The notes under the pieces: model-generated
Databases searched by the model: none
Seen by the model: the letters and a program-made list of their open reading frames with translations, nothing else
Told to the model about the DNA's origin: nothing
Shown: positions 52,843-62,130 of the stretch, in pieces
Position numbering within the stretch: the first letter of the stretch is position 1
Layout of the letters: each line of letters opens with the position of its first letter
Program-made: the position numbers and the translations under genes
Source of the DNA: DASWHD01 sp036393335
Lineage (GTDB): Bacteria; CG2-30-53-67; CG2-30-70-394
Direction: 5' to 3'
Assembly: GCA_036393335.1 (NCBI GenBank)
Contig: DASWHD010000093.1
Location: 1 to 62,718, forward strand
Length of the DNA stretch: 62,718 bases

Positions 52843-53751
52843 ATGGAACCCATTCCCGCCACCGTCATCTCCGGCTTCCTCGGGAGCGGCAAGACGACCC
52901 TGCTCAACCGGTTGCTCGCGGCGCCGCACGGGCGGCGGATGGCGGTGATCGTCAACGAGTTCGGGGAGATTGGCATTGACGGGTCGCTGGTGGCCGGCGG
53001 AGAGCGCTTCGTGGAGCTCGACAACGGTTGTCTGTGCTGTGTGCTGAATGCAGATCTCGTGGAGCTGCTCGGGCAGTTGGGCAGCCGGACCGACATCGAC
53101 CAGGTGCTGGTGGAGACCACCGGGGTGGCGGATCCGCTGCCGGTAGGTTGGGCCTTTAGCCGGCCGCAACTCGCGGGGCGCTTTCGCCTCGACGCCCTGG
53201 TGACCGTGGCCGACTGCCTCAACCTGGAGGCCGCGGCGGACGGCTCACCCGAGGGACGGAGGCAGTTGCAGCGAGCCGATCTCCTGCTGATGAGCAAGGC
53301 CGACTTGGCGGACCCGGCGAGGGAGGCCACGGTGCGGGATCGGCTAGCCGCGCTCAATCCGCAGGCCAAGGTCTTCCGTACCACTGATCCGGCCGGCCTG
53401 GACCTTCTGCTGGAGACCGAGCTACGCGGTGAGTTTGCGGCGGCAGCGGCCGCCAGCGGCCAGATCCACAACCATCACGGCTTCGAGAGCGTCGCGGTCG
53501 AAGTGGGGAAACGGCGCGCCGACCGGGATGCCCTGGAGGACTTCCTGGAGACGTTGCCGGCTGCCGTGTACCGGTCCAAGGGGATCGTCCGGGTGGCGGG
53601 GGAGGAAGAGTGGCTCGTCTTCCACTCCGTGGCGTCCCGCCTCGATATCGATTTTCTCCCCCGCCATGACGGCGCCGGCGCCTTGGTCTTCATCGGCCAA
53701 GGGCTCGACCGGAAGGCCCTGCGAGAGCAGGTGGAGAGGTTGTTCCCCTAG
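52843..53751 (+). CDS. CobW/ZNG1-like metallochaperone GTPase
   Basis: This 302-residue G3E-family GTPase has Walker A GFLGSGKTTLLN and the metal-binding CxCC motif in DNGCLCCVLN. ETTGVADP, the SKAD guanine-recognition motif and a C-terminal CobW_C domain (PAAVYRSKGIVRVAGEEEW) follow. These proteins insert or supply metals such as zinc or cobalt; the metal is not determined. Its stop codon TAG is part of the CTAG that begins the following repeat. Confidence 0.9.
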   Translation: MEPIPATVISGFLGSGKTTLLNRLLAAPHGRRMAVIVNEFGEIGIDGSLVAGGERFVELDNGCLCCVLNADLVELLGQLGSRTDIDQVLVETTGVADPLPVGWAFSRPQLAGRFRLDALVTVADCLNLEAAADGSPEGRRQLQRADLLLMSKADLADPAREATVRDRLAALNPQAKVFRTTDPAGLDLLLETELRGEFAAAAAASGQIHNHHGFESVAVEVGKRRADRDALEDFLETLPAAVYRSKGIVRVAGEEEWLVFHSVASRLDIDFLPRHDGAGALVFIGQGLDRKALREQVERLFP

Positions 53752-53832
53752 CCCGCATTTCTCACCATGAATCTGCTACGCCCTCGCCACCCGGCCGGCC
53801 AGCAGGGATCCGTGGTGAGAAATGCGGGCTAC
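53748..53832. repeat. CTAG-type inverted-repeat element, copy 7, core deleted
   Basis: An 85-bp version has the ends CTAGCCCGCATTTCTCACCA and TGGTGAGAAATGCGGGCTAC but no REP-like core, only about 45 bp between them. The left CTAG supplies the CobW stop codon. Confidence 0.88.
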
Positions 53833-53908
53833 GGGAGAAGACCCGGCCGTATCCCCGCGCCCTGCGCAGAGTGGAGGTCGGGGACCGCCCCGGGGCATGA
53901 TCGCCGCC

Positions 53909-56515
53909 ATGGACGAGCCCCTCTTTCGCCAGATCGAGGCGGGTGCGGTGGTGGTCACCGCCACCCGCCGCCTCGCCCGGGAGATCGGCGCTGCCTACGA
54001 TGCGTGGCAGCGTGGCCGGGGCCGGGAGGCGTGGGCCGCAGGCGACGTGCTGCCCCTGGGGGCGTGGCTGCGCCGGGCGTGGCAGCAGAGCTGGCCCGAG
54101 ATCACCCTCCCCGCCGACACCCAGGCCGACGCCCTGTGGCAGACGGTGATCGAGGATGACCTCGGGGGCCGCCAGGGAACCGCGCTGCTGGAGGCCGCGC
54201 GCCTCGCCCCGGTGGCGGCGGAGGCGGGGCGGCTGGTGGCCGCCTACCGTATGCCCGCGGAGGGTTGGACCGAGGAGGAGCGCGCCTTCCTCCGCTGGCA
54301 TGGGCGCTTCCGGCGGCGCTGCGCGGAGCTCGGCTGGGTCGATCCCGCGACCCTCGCCGACCGGGTGGCGGAGACCCTCGCCGGGCAGGCCTGGCGGCCG
54401 CCGGTGACGGTGGTGGTCGCGGGTTTCGATCGCCTCACCCCGGCAGAGCAGGCCCTCCTGTCGGCCCTGGCGGAGGCGGGGACCTCGATCGACACGTGGG
54501 CGCCGCGGCGCCGCCCGGGCCGGGCGGTGCGGGTGGCCGCCCCCGACCCGGAGGGGGAGTTGGTGGCGTGCGCCCGCTGGCTGCGCCAGCAATGGCGTCC
54601 CGGCGTGCGCCTGGCCGTGGTGGTCCCCGACCTGGGCGAGCGCCGCACGGCGATCGAGCGCCTGTTCACCGCGGAGCTTGCCCCGGCGGCGGTCCTCCCC
54701 GGGGCGCCACGCCAGCGCGCCTTCGACCTCTCCCTCGGGCCACCGCTCGCCCACCATCCCCTGGTGGCCGCGGCCCTCGCGGCCCTGCACGCCACCACGG
54801 GCCCCCAGCCCTTCGCCAGGGCCGCCGCGCTCCTCACCAGCCCCTTCCTGGGGGAAGACGAGGCGGTGGCCCGCGCCCGGGGTGAGCTGGCCCTGCGGCG
54901 CCGTGGCACCGCGGCGACGCTCACGGACGTGGCGGCGTGCGCCGCCGCCGGCGGGGCCGCGGCCACCGCCGCGCGACTGCGCCGTCTCGCCCGGGCATTG
55001 CCGGCACCCGCCGCCGCGCCGCCAGGCCACTGGGCGGCCGCCTTCATCACCGCCCTGGAGGCGGCCGGCTGGCCGGGAGCGCGTACCCTGGACGGTGCGG
55101 AGGTCCAGGCCCGCGCCGCGTTCTACGAGGCCGTGGCCGCCTTCGCCGCCCTCGCCCCGGCGGTGCCGCGCCTCTCCCTGGCGGCGGCCATCGACCGCCT
55201 GGCTGGCCTGTGCGCGCACCCCTTCCAGCCGGAGGGGGGTGAGGCACCGGTCCAGGTGCTCGGCCCGCTGGAGGCGGCCGGCCTCGCCTTCGACGGGGCA
55301 TGGCTCATGGGGATGGACTCCCACACCCTCCCCGCGCCGCCGCGCCTCCACCCCCTCCTCCCGGCCAGCCTGCAGCAACGCCTCGATCTCCCCCACGCCA
55401 CCGCGCACGGGGAGCTGGCCTTCGCCCGCCACCTGATGGAGCGCCTCCTCGCCCTGGCCCCGGAGGTCGTGGCCAGCCATCCCTGCCGCGTGGGCGACGC
55501 GCCCCGCGCCGCCTCGCCCTTGATCCTGCCCCTGCCGGTCGGGACCCTGCCAGACGGCCCCGGCGCCTCCCTGTTGGTCGCCACCCTGGGACGGGGCGCG
55601 GTGGAGGAAGTGGCGGAGGTCACGCCCCCGCCGCTCGCGGCCGGGACGGCCGTGCGGGGCGGCGCCCGGGTCCTGGAGGATCAGGCCCTCTGTCCGTTCC
55701 GGGCGTGTGCTGCCCACCGCCTCGCCGCGCAGGTACTGGAGGCCGTGGAGGAGGAGCCGTCGCCGCGGACCCGTGGCACCCTGGTCCACCGCTGCCTGGA
55801 GCGGCTGTGGGCGGAGTGGGCCGACCAGGCGGGCCTCCTCCCCCTGACGGCGGAGCAGCGCGGCGAGCTGTGCCGGGCGATCGCCCGGGACGAGGTCGGG
55901 GGCAGTCGCCTGCCCCGCGCCCGTCGTCCGGTGGCCGTGGCCCGCCTCGCCACCCTCCTGGAGGAGTGGCTCGTGGTCGAGACCCACCGTTCCCCGTTCA
56001 CGGTGATCGCTCACGAGCGTGAGGTGGTCGCCGACATCGGGGGGTTGCACCTCGACCTGCGGGTCGACCGCCTCGACCGGCTACCCGACGGCCGCCTGGT
56101 GGTGATCGACTACAAGACCGGTGAGGTGCGCCGCGGCGACTGGTGGGGTGAGCGGCCCGCGGGACCGCAGCTCCCGCTCTACGCCGCCACCGTCGGCCCG
56201 GCCGTGGCGGCAGTGGCCTTCGGCCGCCTGCGGCCCGGAAAGTGCGCCCTGGTGGGGGTGGGCGAGGGGGAGGTCGGCCCCGACGTGGTGGCGCTGGACA
56301 AGGCGAGCGGCTGCCCGGCGGGGAGCTGGGCCGAGCTCCTCGGCCAGTGGCGCGCGGCGGTGGAGGGCCTCGCCGCCGCCTTCGCCCGCGGCGTCGCGGC
56401 GGTGGACCCCCTGCGCGACGCGGGCGGCCGGCCCGTGGCGTGCCGCCACTGCGATCTGCCCCTCCTGTGCCGCATCCACGAGACGGCGCCGGCCACCGAC
56501 CCGGAGGCCGGATGA
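53909..56515 (+). CDS. AddB-like DNA repair protein with PD-(D/E)XK nuclease domain (TIGR03623-like)
   Basis: This 868-residue protein starts with an AddB/helicase-like region lacking a clear Walker A (VVVTATRRLAREIGAAYDAW). It ends in a RecB-family nuclease domain: RGTLVHRCLERLW, DLRVDRLDRLPDGRLVVIDYKTG. Cys at about residue 592 (DQALCPFRAC) and C-terminal CRHCDLPLLC resemble the [4Fe-4S] staple of AddB. It probably processes DNA ends, possibly with a UvrD-like partner that is not in the window. The start at 53909 is one option; an ATG at 53897 is four codons earlier. Confidence 0.85.
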   Translation: MDEPLFRQIEAGAVVVTATRRLAREIGAAYDAWQRGRGREAWAAGDVLPLGAWLRRAWQQSWPEITLPADTQADALWQTVIEDDLGGRQGTALLEAARLAPVAAEAGRLVAAYRMPAEGWTEEERAFLRWHGRFRRRCAELGWVDPATLADRVAETLAGQAWRPPVTVVVAGFDRLTPAEQALLSALAEAGTSIDTWAPRRRPGRAVRVAAPDPEGELVACARWLRQQWRPGVRLAVVVPDLGERRTAIERLFTAELAPAAVLPGAPRQRAFDLSLGPPLAHHPLVAAALAALHATTGPQPFARAAALLTSPFLGEDEAVARARGELALRRRGTAATLTDVAACAAAGGAAATAARLRRLARALPAPAAAPPGHWAAAFITALEAAGWPGARTLDGAEVQARAAFYEAVAAFAALAPAVPRLSLAAAIDRLAGLCAHPFQPEGGEAPVQVLGPLEAAGLAFDGAWLMGMDSHTLPAPPRLHPLLPASLQQRLDLPHATAHGELAFARHLMERLLALAPEVVASHPCRVGDAPRAASPLILPLPVGTLPDGPGASLLVATLGRGAVEEVAEVTPPPLAAGTAVRGGARVLEDQALCPFRACAAHRLAAQVLEAVEEEPSPRTRGTLVHRCLERLWAEWADQAGLLPLTAEQRGELCRAIARDEVGGSRLPRARRPVAVARLATLLEEWLVVETHRSPFTVIAHEREVVADIGGLHLDLRVDRLDRLPDGRLVVIDYKTGEVRRGDWWGERPAGPQLPLYAATVGPAVAAVAFGRLRPGKCALVGVGEGEVGPDVVALDKASGCPAGSWAELLGQWRAAVEGLAAAFARGVAAVDPLRDAGGRPVACRHCDLPLLCRIHETAPATDPEAG

Positions 56516-56575
56516 CTTGGCCTTATTTCTGACACCGCTCGATCGGCGGGTGGCGACCCGATGAACAACCGTGCG

Positions 56576-56648
56576 GTAGGTGCGAATTCATTCGCACGAC
56601 GCCGGAAGGTCCGGGGACACGGCGGCGGCCGAAAAAATTCGGCCCTAC
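56576..56648. repeat. REP-like double palindrome
   Basis: GTAGG, TGCGAATTCATTCGCA and GGCCGAAAAAATTCGGCC then CTACG form two nested palindromes within an inverted GTAGG/CCTAC frame. It resembles intergenic REP elements of other proteobacteria. No gene is seen from 56516 to 56718. Confidence 0.8.
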
Positions 56649-56718
56649 GACTGGGCTGCCTCGCCTCCCGCCAATGTGCCAGATTCATGGTCAGCATTCG
56701 GGCCAGCGGCGCACCGCC

Positions 56719-57957
56719 TCACACCCAGCGCCGCACCGGGTAGACGGCGAGCCGCTTGACCTTCAGGGCGAGCGGCAGCGACGGGAGGAGGGTACGGTCC
56801 ACGGGGCGGTTTGCCGGATCGGCCGCGAGACCCTCCACGACTGCGACGAGCTCCGCCACGATCGCCGGCTCGTCGGTGATGACCATGACCTCGGCCAGGC
56901 GGTCGTGGGCCGCGTGCTCCAGGTTGTAGGTGCCGACCGCCGCCCACCGCTCGTCGGCGACGACGATCTTCGAGTGCTCGCCACGCAGGTTCTCAAACAC
57001 CCGGATGCCGAGATCCAGGCAGCGCCGGTAGTAGAAGGTGGCCGCCAGCCACGGTGCCACCGACTCCGGCAAGGCGTCGCGATGGGAGTGGTAGATCTCG
57101 ACCTGCACCCCGCGCCGCGCCGCCCGCTCCAGGGCGTCGAAGAGCTCCGGCACCGGCTTGAAGTAAAAGCTGGTGATGCGCAGCGTGCGCTGGGCGGCGT
57201 CGATGAGTCGCACCAGCTCCCGGGTCACAGGGTTCGGCCGGGCCTGCACGATCGGGCTGAGCGGCGAGGGGTCGGCCGCCGGGTGGCCGGCGACACAATA
57301 GGTGGTGGGCGACGGCGGGGGTCCCGCCGCCGGGTACGCCCGGGCACGCAACCGGGTGAGGTGGGAGCGCACCGGCCGCTCGATGAACGCCATCAGGAGG
57401 TCGAGCAATTGCGCCGCGATCGGCCCGCGCAGCGCCACGGCGTACTCGTTCCACCGCGCGAACGAGGTGGCGGAGATGTTGCCGCTGGACAGGATCGTCT
57501 CCCCCGCCTCGGAGACCTGTACCTTGATGTGCAGGCCGCCGCCCATGAGCCGTTGCAGCCGGGTCGGGGCGCGGTAGAGGACCAGGTGCACGCCGGCGGC
57601 GCGCAGGGTGGTGAACAGCGCGCCGAGGCGTTGCCACTCCGCCGTGCTCATCAGGGCGCGGGCGATGCGCTGGCCGAAACCATCGATGATCAGCCACGTG
57701 TCCACGCCGCGGCGCGCCGCCGCGATCAGCTCGCCGGCGTATTCCCGGCCGTAGCGATCGTAATGGTAGAAGTAGCTGGAGGTGTAGAGGAACTCCCGGG
57801 CGCACCGCACCATGGCGATGCGCCGCTGCCACTCGGCGCGCCGGCGGACGAGGGAGGTGAAGGGGGTGGCCGGTAGCGCCAGGCGCGAGGGCCGTGCCGC
57901 ATCCCGCAGTCGTGGCGGCGAGTCGCTGGCGAGGATCGGGGCCGGAGCGGGGGGCAT
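56719..57957 (-). CDS. Phospholipase D-superfamily protein (cardiolipin-synthase-like)
   Basis: This 412-residue protein has two PLD-type domains. The second has an intact HKD motif (EHSKIVVADERWAAVGTYN); the first is altered, HIKVQVSEAGETILSSGN, with Glu for the usual Asp. No membrane helix is evident, unlike ClsA, so it resembles the soluble ClsB/ClsC branch. The probable substrate is phosphatidylglycerol or another phosphodiester. The N-terminus is uncertain: ATG at 57957 was chosen, with ATG at 58104 also possible. Confidence 0.78.
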   Translation of the reverse strand: MPPAPAPILASDSPPRLRDAARPSRLALPATPFTSLVRRRAEWQRRIAMVRCAREFLYTSSYFYHYDRYGREYAGELIAAARRGVDTWLIIDGFGQRIARALMSTAEWQRLGALFTTLRAAGVHLVLYRAPTRLQRLMGGGLHIKVQVSEAGETILSSGNISATSFARWNEYAVALRGPIAAQLLDLLMAFIERPVRSHLTRLRARAYPAAGPPPSPTTYCVAGHPAADPSPLSPIVQARPNPVTRELVRLIDAAQRTLRITSFYFKPVPELFDALERAARRGVQVEIYHSHRDALPESVAPWLAATFYYRRCLDLGIRVFENLRGEHSKIVVADERWAAVGTYNLEHAAHDRLAEVMVITDEPAIVAELVAVVEGLAADPANRPVDRTLLPSLPLALKVKRLAVYPVRRWV

Positions 57958-58425
57958 GGGTTCGCAGGCTCGGTCGCCGCGGCGCGTCACCGCCGTCGGC
58001 TCCTCTCCTCCAGCATAGTAGGCCCCGGCAAGATGGGCAGCGTGCGATCCGATCGTCGTCGGCTCACCAGAGGTCGGTCCACGCGGGTGCGTCGAGAACG
58101 CCATCGTGTAGTCGCATCGTCCACTCTCGTTTGTGGCCTGCATGAACGACGGTGCCCGGCCCGGTGCAGGTGGCCGGGGGTTCCCTGCCGGTCGTGAGCC
58201 GAACAGGTAGGCACCGGATCGTGGCGGTGGCGGGTGCAGCGGGTGGCCAGAGATCCGGCTACAGCAGTCAGCAGGGGCTACCTCGATGGTCCAATCAGGG
58301 CCATGATCCTCTCGACTGAACAACGCCGCGCCAAGCAATACGGTCAACTCCGTTGATGGCGGGTGGGCACGAAGTTCAAGGCGTGGCGGGATCCGCGGCC
58401 GTGTGGGGGAGGAGGGTAGTCAGGC
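57958..58425. other. Intergenic region before the restriction operon
   Basis: I see no convincing gene in these 468 bp; the open frames have poor starts and no recognisable product. Promoters of the divergent PLD gene and the restriction operon should lie here, but none is clear by eye. GGAGGAGGG at its end is the restriction gene ribosome-binding site. Confidence 0.5.
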
Positions 58426-61400
58426 GTGGCCAATCCATTCTTCGACCATCCCATCCTCAACTCGCCTTACGCGTACCCGGCGCGCCACTGGGAGCTGGAT
58501 GAGACCGGCCAGCCGACCCAGCGGATCATCGACCGCCGCCGCCGCGCCGAGTTCATCTCTCCGATCCCGAAACCGCGCAAGCGCCGCGGAGTGGCCACTC
58601 AGGAGCGACTGGTCCTCGACGAGGGCGAGGGCCTCTCCACCCAGGCGCAGCAGTACGACACGACGGCGGTCATCAACGCCGTTCGCCAGCAGGTCGACCG
58701 CTGGCGCGCGCTGCCCAACCCCAGCGACTGGCACGTCACCCCCGAGACCGCCCGTCTCCTCACCCACTGGCGCCACCATCGGTTCAGCTCCATCCGCCCC
58801 TTCTTCTGCCAGGTCGAGGCGGTGGAGACCGCCATCTGGCTCACCGAGGTCGCCCCGGAAGCGGGCAAGGCGGGCAAGGAGATCCTCGCGCACCTAGCCA
58901 ACGCCAACCACGACGCCAACCCGGAGATCCTGCGCCTCGCCCTGAAGCTCGCGACCGGCGCCGGCAAGACCACGGTGATGGCGATGCTGATCGCTTGGCA
59001 GACCGTCAACGCGGTCCGCCGGCCCGGCAGCAAGAAATTCACCTGCGGCTTCCTGGTCGTCACCCCCGGCCTGACCATCAAGGACCGACTGCGGGTGCTC
59101 CAGCCCAACGACCCGGACAGCTACTACGCCCGCCGCGAGCTGATCCCCGCCGACATGGTCGGCGACCTGAACGAGCGCGCCAAGATCGTCATCACCAACT
59201 ACCACGCCTTCAAGCTGCGTGAGCGGATGGCGCTGTCCAAGGGGGGCCGCTCCCTCCTCCAGGGCCGTGGCGAGCCCCTCACCACCGTGGAGAGCGAGGG
59301 GCAGATGCTCCAGCGGGTGATGCCCAGCCTCATGGGGATGAAGCACATCCTGGTCCTCAACGACGAGGCCCACCACTGCTACCGCGAAAAGCCGGGCGAA
59401 GCAGACGAGGGCGACCTCAAGGGCGACGATCGCAAGGAGGCCGAGCACAACCGCGAGGCCGCCCGTCTCTGGATCTCCGGCATCGAGGCGGTCAACCGCA
59501 AGCTCGGCGTGGCGCGGGTCCTCGACCTCTCGGCGACGCCGTTCTTCCTGCGCGGCTCCGGCTACGCGGAGGGCACCCTCTTCCCCTGGACCCTGAGCGA
59601 CTTCTCGCTCATGGACGCCATCGAGTGCGGCATCGTCAAACTGCCGCGGGTGCCGGTGGCCGACAACGTCCCGGGCGAGGAGATGCCCAAGTTCCGCAAC
59701 CTCTGGGAGCACATCCGCACGCGGATGCCCAAGAAGGGCCGCGGCAAGGCCAAGACCCTCGATCCCCTCGCCATCCCCGTCGAGCTACAGACCGCCCTCG
59801 AAGCCCTCTATGGCCACTACGCGAAGACCTTCCACCTCTGGGACAAGGCGGGGATCCGCGTACCCCCCTGCTTCATCATCGTCTGCAACAACACCTCCAC
59901 CTCCAAGCTCGTGTACGACTACCTCTCGGGCTTCCACCGCGAGAACGACGACGGCACCACCACCTTCGAAAACGGCCGCCTCGCCCTGTTCCGCAACTTC
60001 GACGACCACGGCAACCCGCTCGCCCGCCCCCGCACCCTGCTCATCGACAGCGAGCAGCTCGAATCCGGCGACGCCCTGGACCAGAACTTCCGCGCCATGG
60101 CCGCCGACGAGATCGACCGCTTCCGCCGCGAGATCGTCGAGCGTACCGGCGATATTCGCCAGGCCGAGAACCTCACCGACCAGGACCTCCTGCGGGAGGT
60201 CATGAACACCGTCGGCAAGGAGGGCCGCCTGGGCGACTCCATCCGCTGCGTCGTCTCCGTCTCCATGCTCACCGAGGGATGGGACGCCAACACCGTCACC
60301 CACGTCCTCGGCGTGCGCGCCTTCGGCACCCAGCTCCTCTGCGAGCAGGTGATCGGCCGCGCCCTGCGCCGCCAGTCCTACGACCTCAACGACGACGGCC
60401 CGGACCAGGGCCTATTCGGCGTCGAGTACGCCGACGTCCTCGGCATCCCCTTCGACTTCACCGCCAAGCCCGTCGTCGCGCCGCCGCAGCCCCCGCGCGA
60501 GACCGTCCAGGTCAAGGCGATCCGCCCCGAGCGCGACGCCCTCGAGATCCGCTTCCCCCGCGTCGCCGGCTACCGCGTCGAGCTGCCGGAAGAGCGCCTC
60601 ACTGCCGAGTTCAATGAAGACTCGGTTCTGGAACTGACCCCCGACCTGGTCGGCCCCTCCATCACCCACAACCAGGGCATCATCGGCGAGGGCGTCGACC
60701 TCACGCTGGTACATACGGGTGATCTGCGTCGTTCAACGCTGCTGTTCCACCTCACCCAGCGCCTGATCTACACCCAGTGGCGCGACCCCGGCGAGGAGCC
60801 CAAGCTCTATCTCTTCGGCCAGCTCAAACGCATCACCCGCCAGTGGCTCGACACCTGCCTGGCGTGCAAGGGCGGGACCTTCCCGGCCCAGCTCATGTAC
60901 CTTTCCCTGGCCGACATGGCCTGCGGCCGCATCACCGCCGCCATCACCCGCGCCGAGGAGGGCAAGCGCCCCATCCAGGCCCTTCTCGACCCCTACAACC
61001 CCACCGGCTCCACCGCCCACGTCAACTTCACCACCGCGAAGACCGACCGCTACGAGACCGACGCCCGGCGCTGCCACATCAACTGGGTGATCCTCGACTC
61101 CGACTGGGAGGCCGAGTTCTGCCGCGTCGCCGAGGCCCATCCCCGGGTCCGGGCCTACGTGAAGAACCACAGCCTGGGCTTCGAGGTCCCGTACCGCTAC
61201 GGCTCCGAGAGCCGCATGTACCGCCCCGACTTCATCGTCATGGTGGACGACGGCCACGGCCTCGACGACCCCCTCCACCTGATCGTCGAGATCAAGGGCT
61301 ACCGCCGCGAGGACGCCAAGGAAAAGAAGGCCACCATGGAGACCTACTGGGTGCCCGGCGTGAACCACCTCAAACAATACGGCCGCTGGGCCTTCGCCGA

Positions 61401-61509
61401 GTTCACCGATGTCTACGCCATGGAGGCGGACTTCGCGGCCAAGGTCGAGACGGCGTTCAACGCGATGATCGACGGTGCGCTGGGCAAGCGGCCGGAATCT
61501 GCGCCATGA
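58426..61509 (+). CDS. Type III-like restriction enzyme subunit (SF2 helicase plus C-terminal nuclease)
   Basis: This 1027-residue protein has Walker A ATGAGKTTVMAML (about residues 180-195), the DEAH-like box NDEAHHCY, SATPFF, and a second RecA domain with SVSMLTEGWDANTVTHVLGVRAF and QVIGRALRR. A PD-(D/E)XK-type end follows (YRPDFIVMVDDG, LIVEIKGYRREDAKEKK). The layout matches Res subunits of type III systems and related single-protein restriction helicases. It is a GTG start with a strong ribosome-binding site. A matching methyltransferase gene follows after a toxin-antitoxin pair. Confidence 0.9.
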   Translation: MANPFFDHPILNSPYAYPARHWELDETGQPTQRIIDRRRRAEFISPIPKPRKRRGVATQERLVLDEGEGLSTQAQQYDTTAVINAVRQQVDRWRALPNPSDWHVTPETARLLTHWRHHRFSSIRPFFCQVEAVETAIWLTEVAPEAGKAGKEILAHLANANHDANPEILRLALKLATGAGKTTVMAMLIAWQTVNAVRRPGSKKFTCGFLVVTPGLTIKDRLRVLQPNDPDSYYARRELIPADMVGDLNERAKIVITNYHAFKLRERMALSKGGRSLLQGRGEPLTTVESEGQMLQRVMPSLMGMKHILVLNDEAHHCYREKPGEADEGDLKGDDRKEAEHNREAARLWISGIEAVNRKLGVARVLDLSATPFFLRGSGYAEGTLFPWTLSDFSLMDAIECGIVKLPRVPVADNVPGEEMPKFRNLWEHIRTRMPKKGRGKAKTLDPLAIPVELQTALEALYGHYAKTFHLWDKAGIRVPPCFIIVCNNTSTSKLVYDYLSGFHRENDDGTTTFENGRLALFRNFDDHGNPLARPRTLLIDSEQLESGDALDQNFRAMAADEIDRFRREIVERTGDIRQAENLTDQDLLREVMNTVGKEGRLGDSIRCVVSVSMLTEGWDANTVTHVLGVRAFGTQLLCEQVIGRALRRQSYDLNDDGPDQGLFGVEYADVLGIPFDFTAKPVVAPPQPPRETVQVKAIRPERDALEIRFPRVAGYRVELPEERLTAEFNEDSVLELTPDLVGPSITHNQGIIGEGVDLTLVHTGDLRRSTLLFHLTQRLIYTQWRDPGEEPKLYLFGQLKRITRQWLDTCLACKGGTFPAQLMYLSLADMACGRITAAITRAEEGKRPIQALLDPYNPTGSTAHVNFTTAKTDRYETDARRCHINWVILDSDWEAEFCRVAEAHPRVRAYVKNHSLGFEVPYRYGSESRMYRPDFIVMVDDGHGLDDPLHLIVEIKGYRREDAKEKKATMETYWVPGVNHLKQYGRWAFAEFTDVYAMEADFAAKVETAFNAMIDGALGKRPESAP

Positions 61510-61570
61510 TGGAACGACGCTGTCAGGTGAAGCGGATTACGCGCCATCGATCAGCCATTGAGGTGACACC

Positions 61571-61789
61571 ATGCCGATTTCGCTCCCGCTGAAAGAGATG
61601 ACCCTCGAGGAAAAACTCCAGGCCATGGAGTCGATCTGGGATGACCTCTGCGCCCACGCGGAGCGGATGCCGTCCCCCGACTGGCACGGTGAAGTCCTGG
61701 CCGGGCGGGAGGCCGCGATCGAACGCGGCGAAGAGCGATTCGAGGACTGGGACACGGCCAGGCGGAAGATCGACCAAGACCTCCAGTGA
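61571..61789 (+). CDS. Antitoxin of a ParE-type toxin-antitoxin pair
   Basis: This 72-residue, acidic, helical protein (MTLEEKLQAMESIWDDLCAH, then WHGEVLAGREAAIERGEERFEDWDTAR) matches the addiction-module antitoxin family that pairs with RelE/ParE toxins. The toxin start overlaps its stop codon as GTGA. It would bind and neutralise the toxin and may repress the pair. Confidence 0.88.
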   Translation: MPISLPLKEMTLEEKLQAMESIWDDLCAHAERMPSPDWHGEVLAGREAAIERGEERFEDWDTARRKIDQDLQ

Positions 61790-62082
61790 AGATCCGGCTC
61801 CTGACCGCGGCGCGCCGTGACCTGTTCGACGGCTTCCGGTTCTATGAAAAACAGGCCGAGGGAATTGGCCGCTACTTTCTGGACTCCCTGTACTCGGACA
61901 TCGAGTCCCTGCTGATCGACGCCGGCGTCCATCCCCTGCACTTCGGCAAATATCACCGGCTGTTATCCAAGCGCTTTCCCTTCGCGGTCTACTACCGCGT
62001 GGAGAATGACACCATCCTGGTGTACGCCGTACTGGACTGCCGGCGCAATCCGGCCTGGATCCGAGACCGTCTGGGCCGCTGA
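61786..62082 (+). CDS. RelE/ParE-family toxin
   Basis: This 98-residue basic protein has the RelE/ParE fold pattern: TAARRDLFDGFRFYEKQA, then a central helix, then FPFAVYYRVENDTILVYAVLDCRRNP. The GTG start overlaps the antitoxin stop. Members inhibit gyrase (ParE) or cut mRNA (RelE); the target cannot be assigned by sequence alone. It lies between the restriction and methylation genes. Confidence 0.9.
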   Translation: MKIRLLTAARRDLFDGFRFYEKQAEGIGRYFLDSLYSDIESLLIDAGVHPLHFGKYHRLLSKRFPFAVYYRVENDTILVYAVLDCRRNPAWIRDRLGR

Positions 62083-62130
62083 CAGGCAAGGCAACGCCGC
62101 CAGCACGCACACTGGAAGAATCAGGAACGC

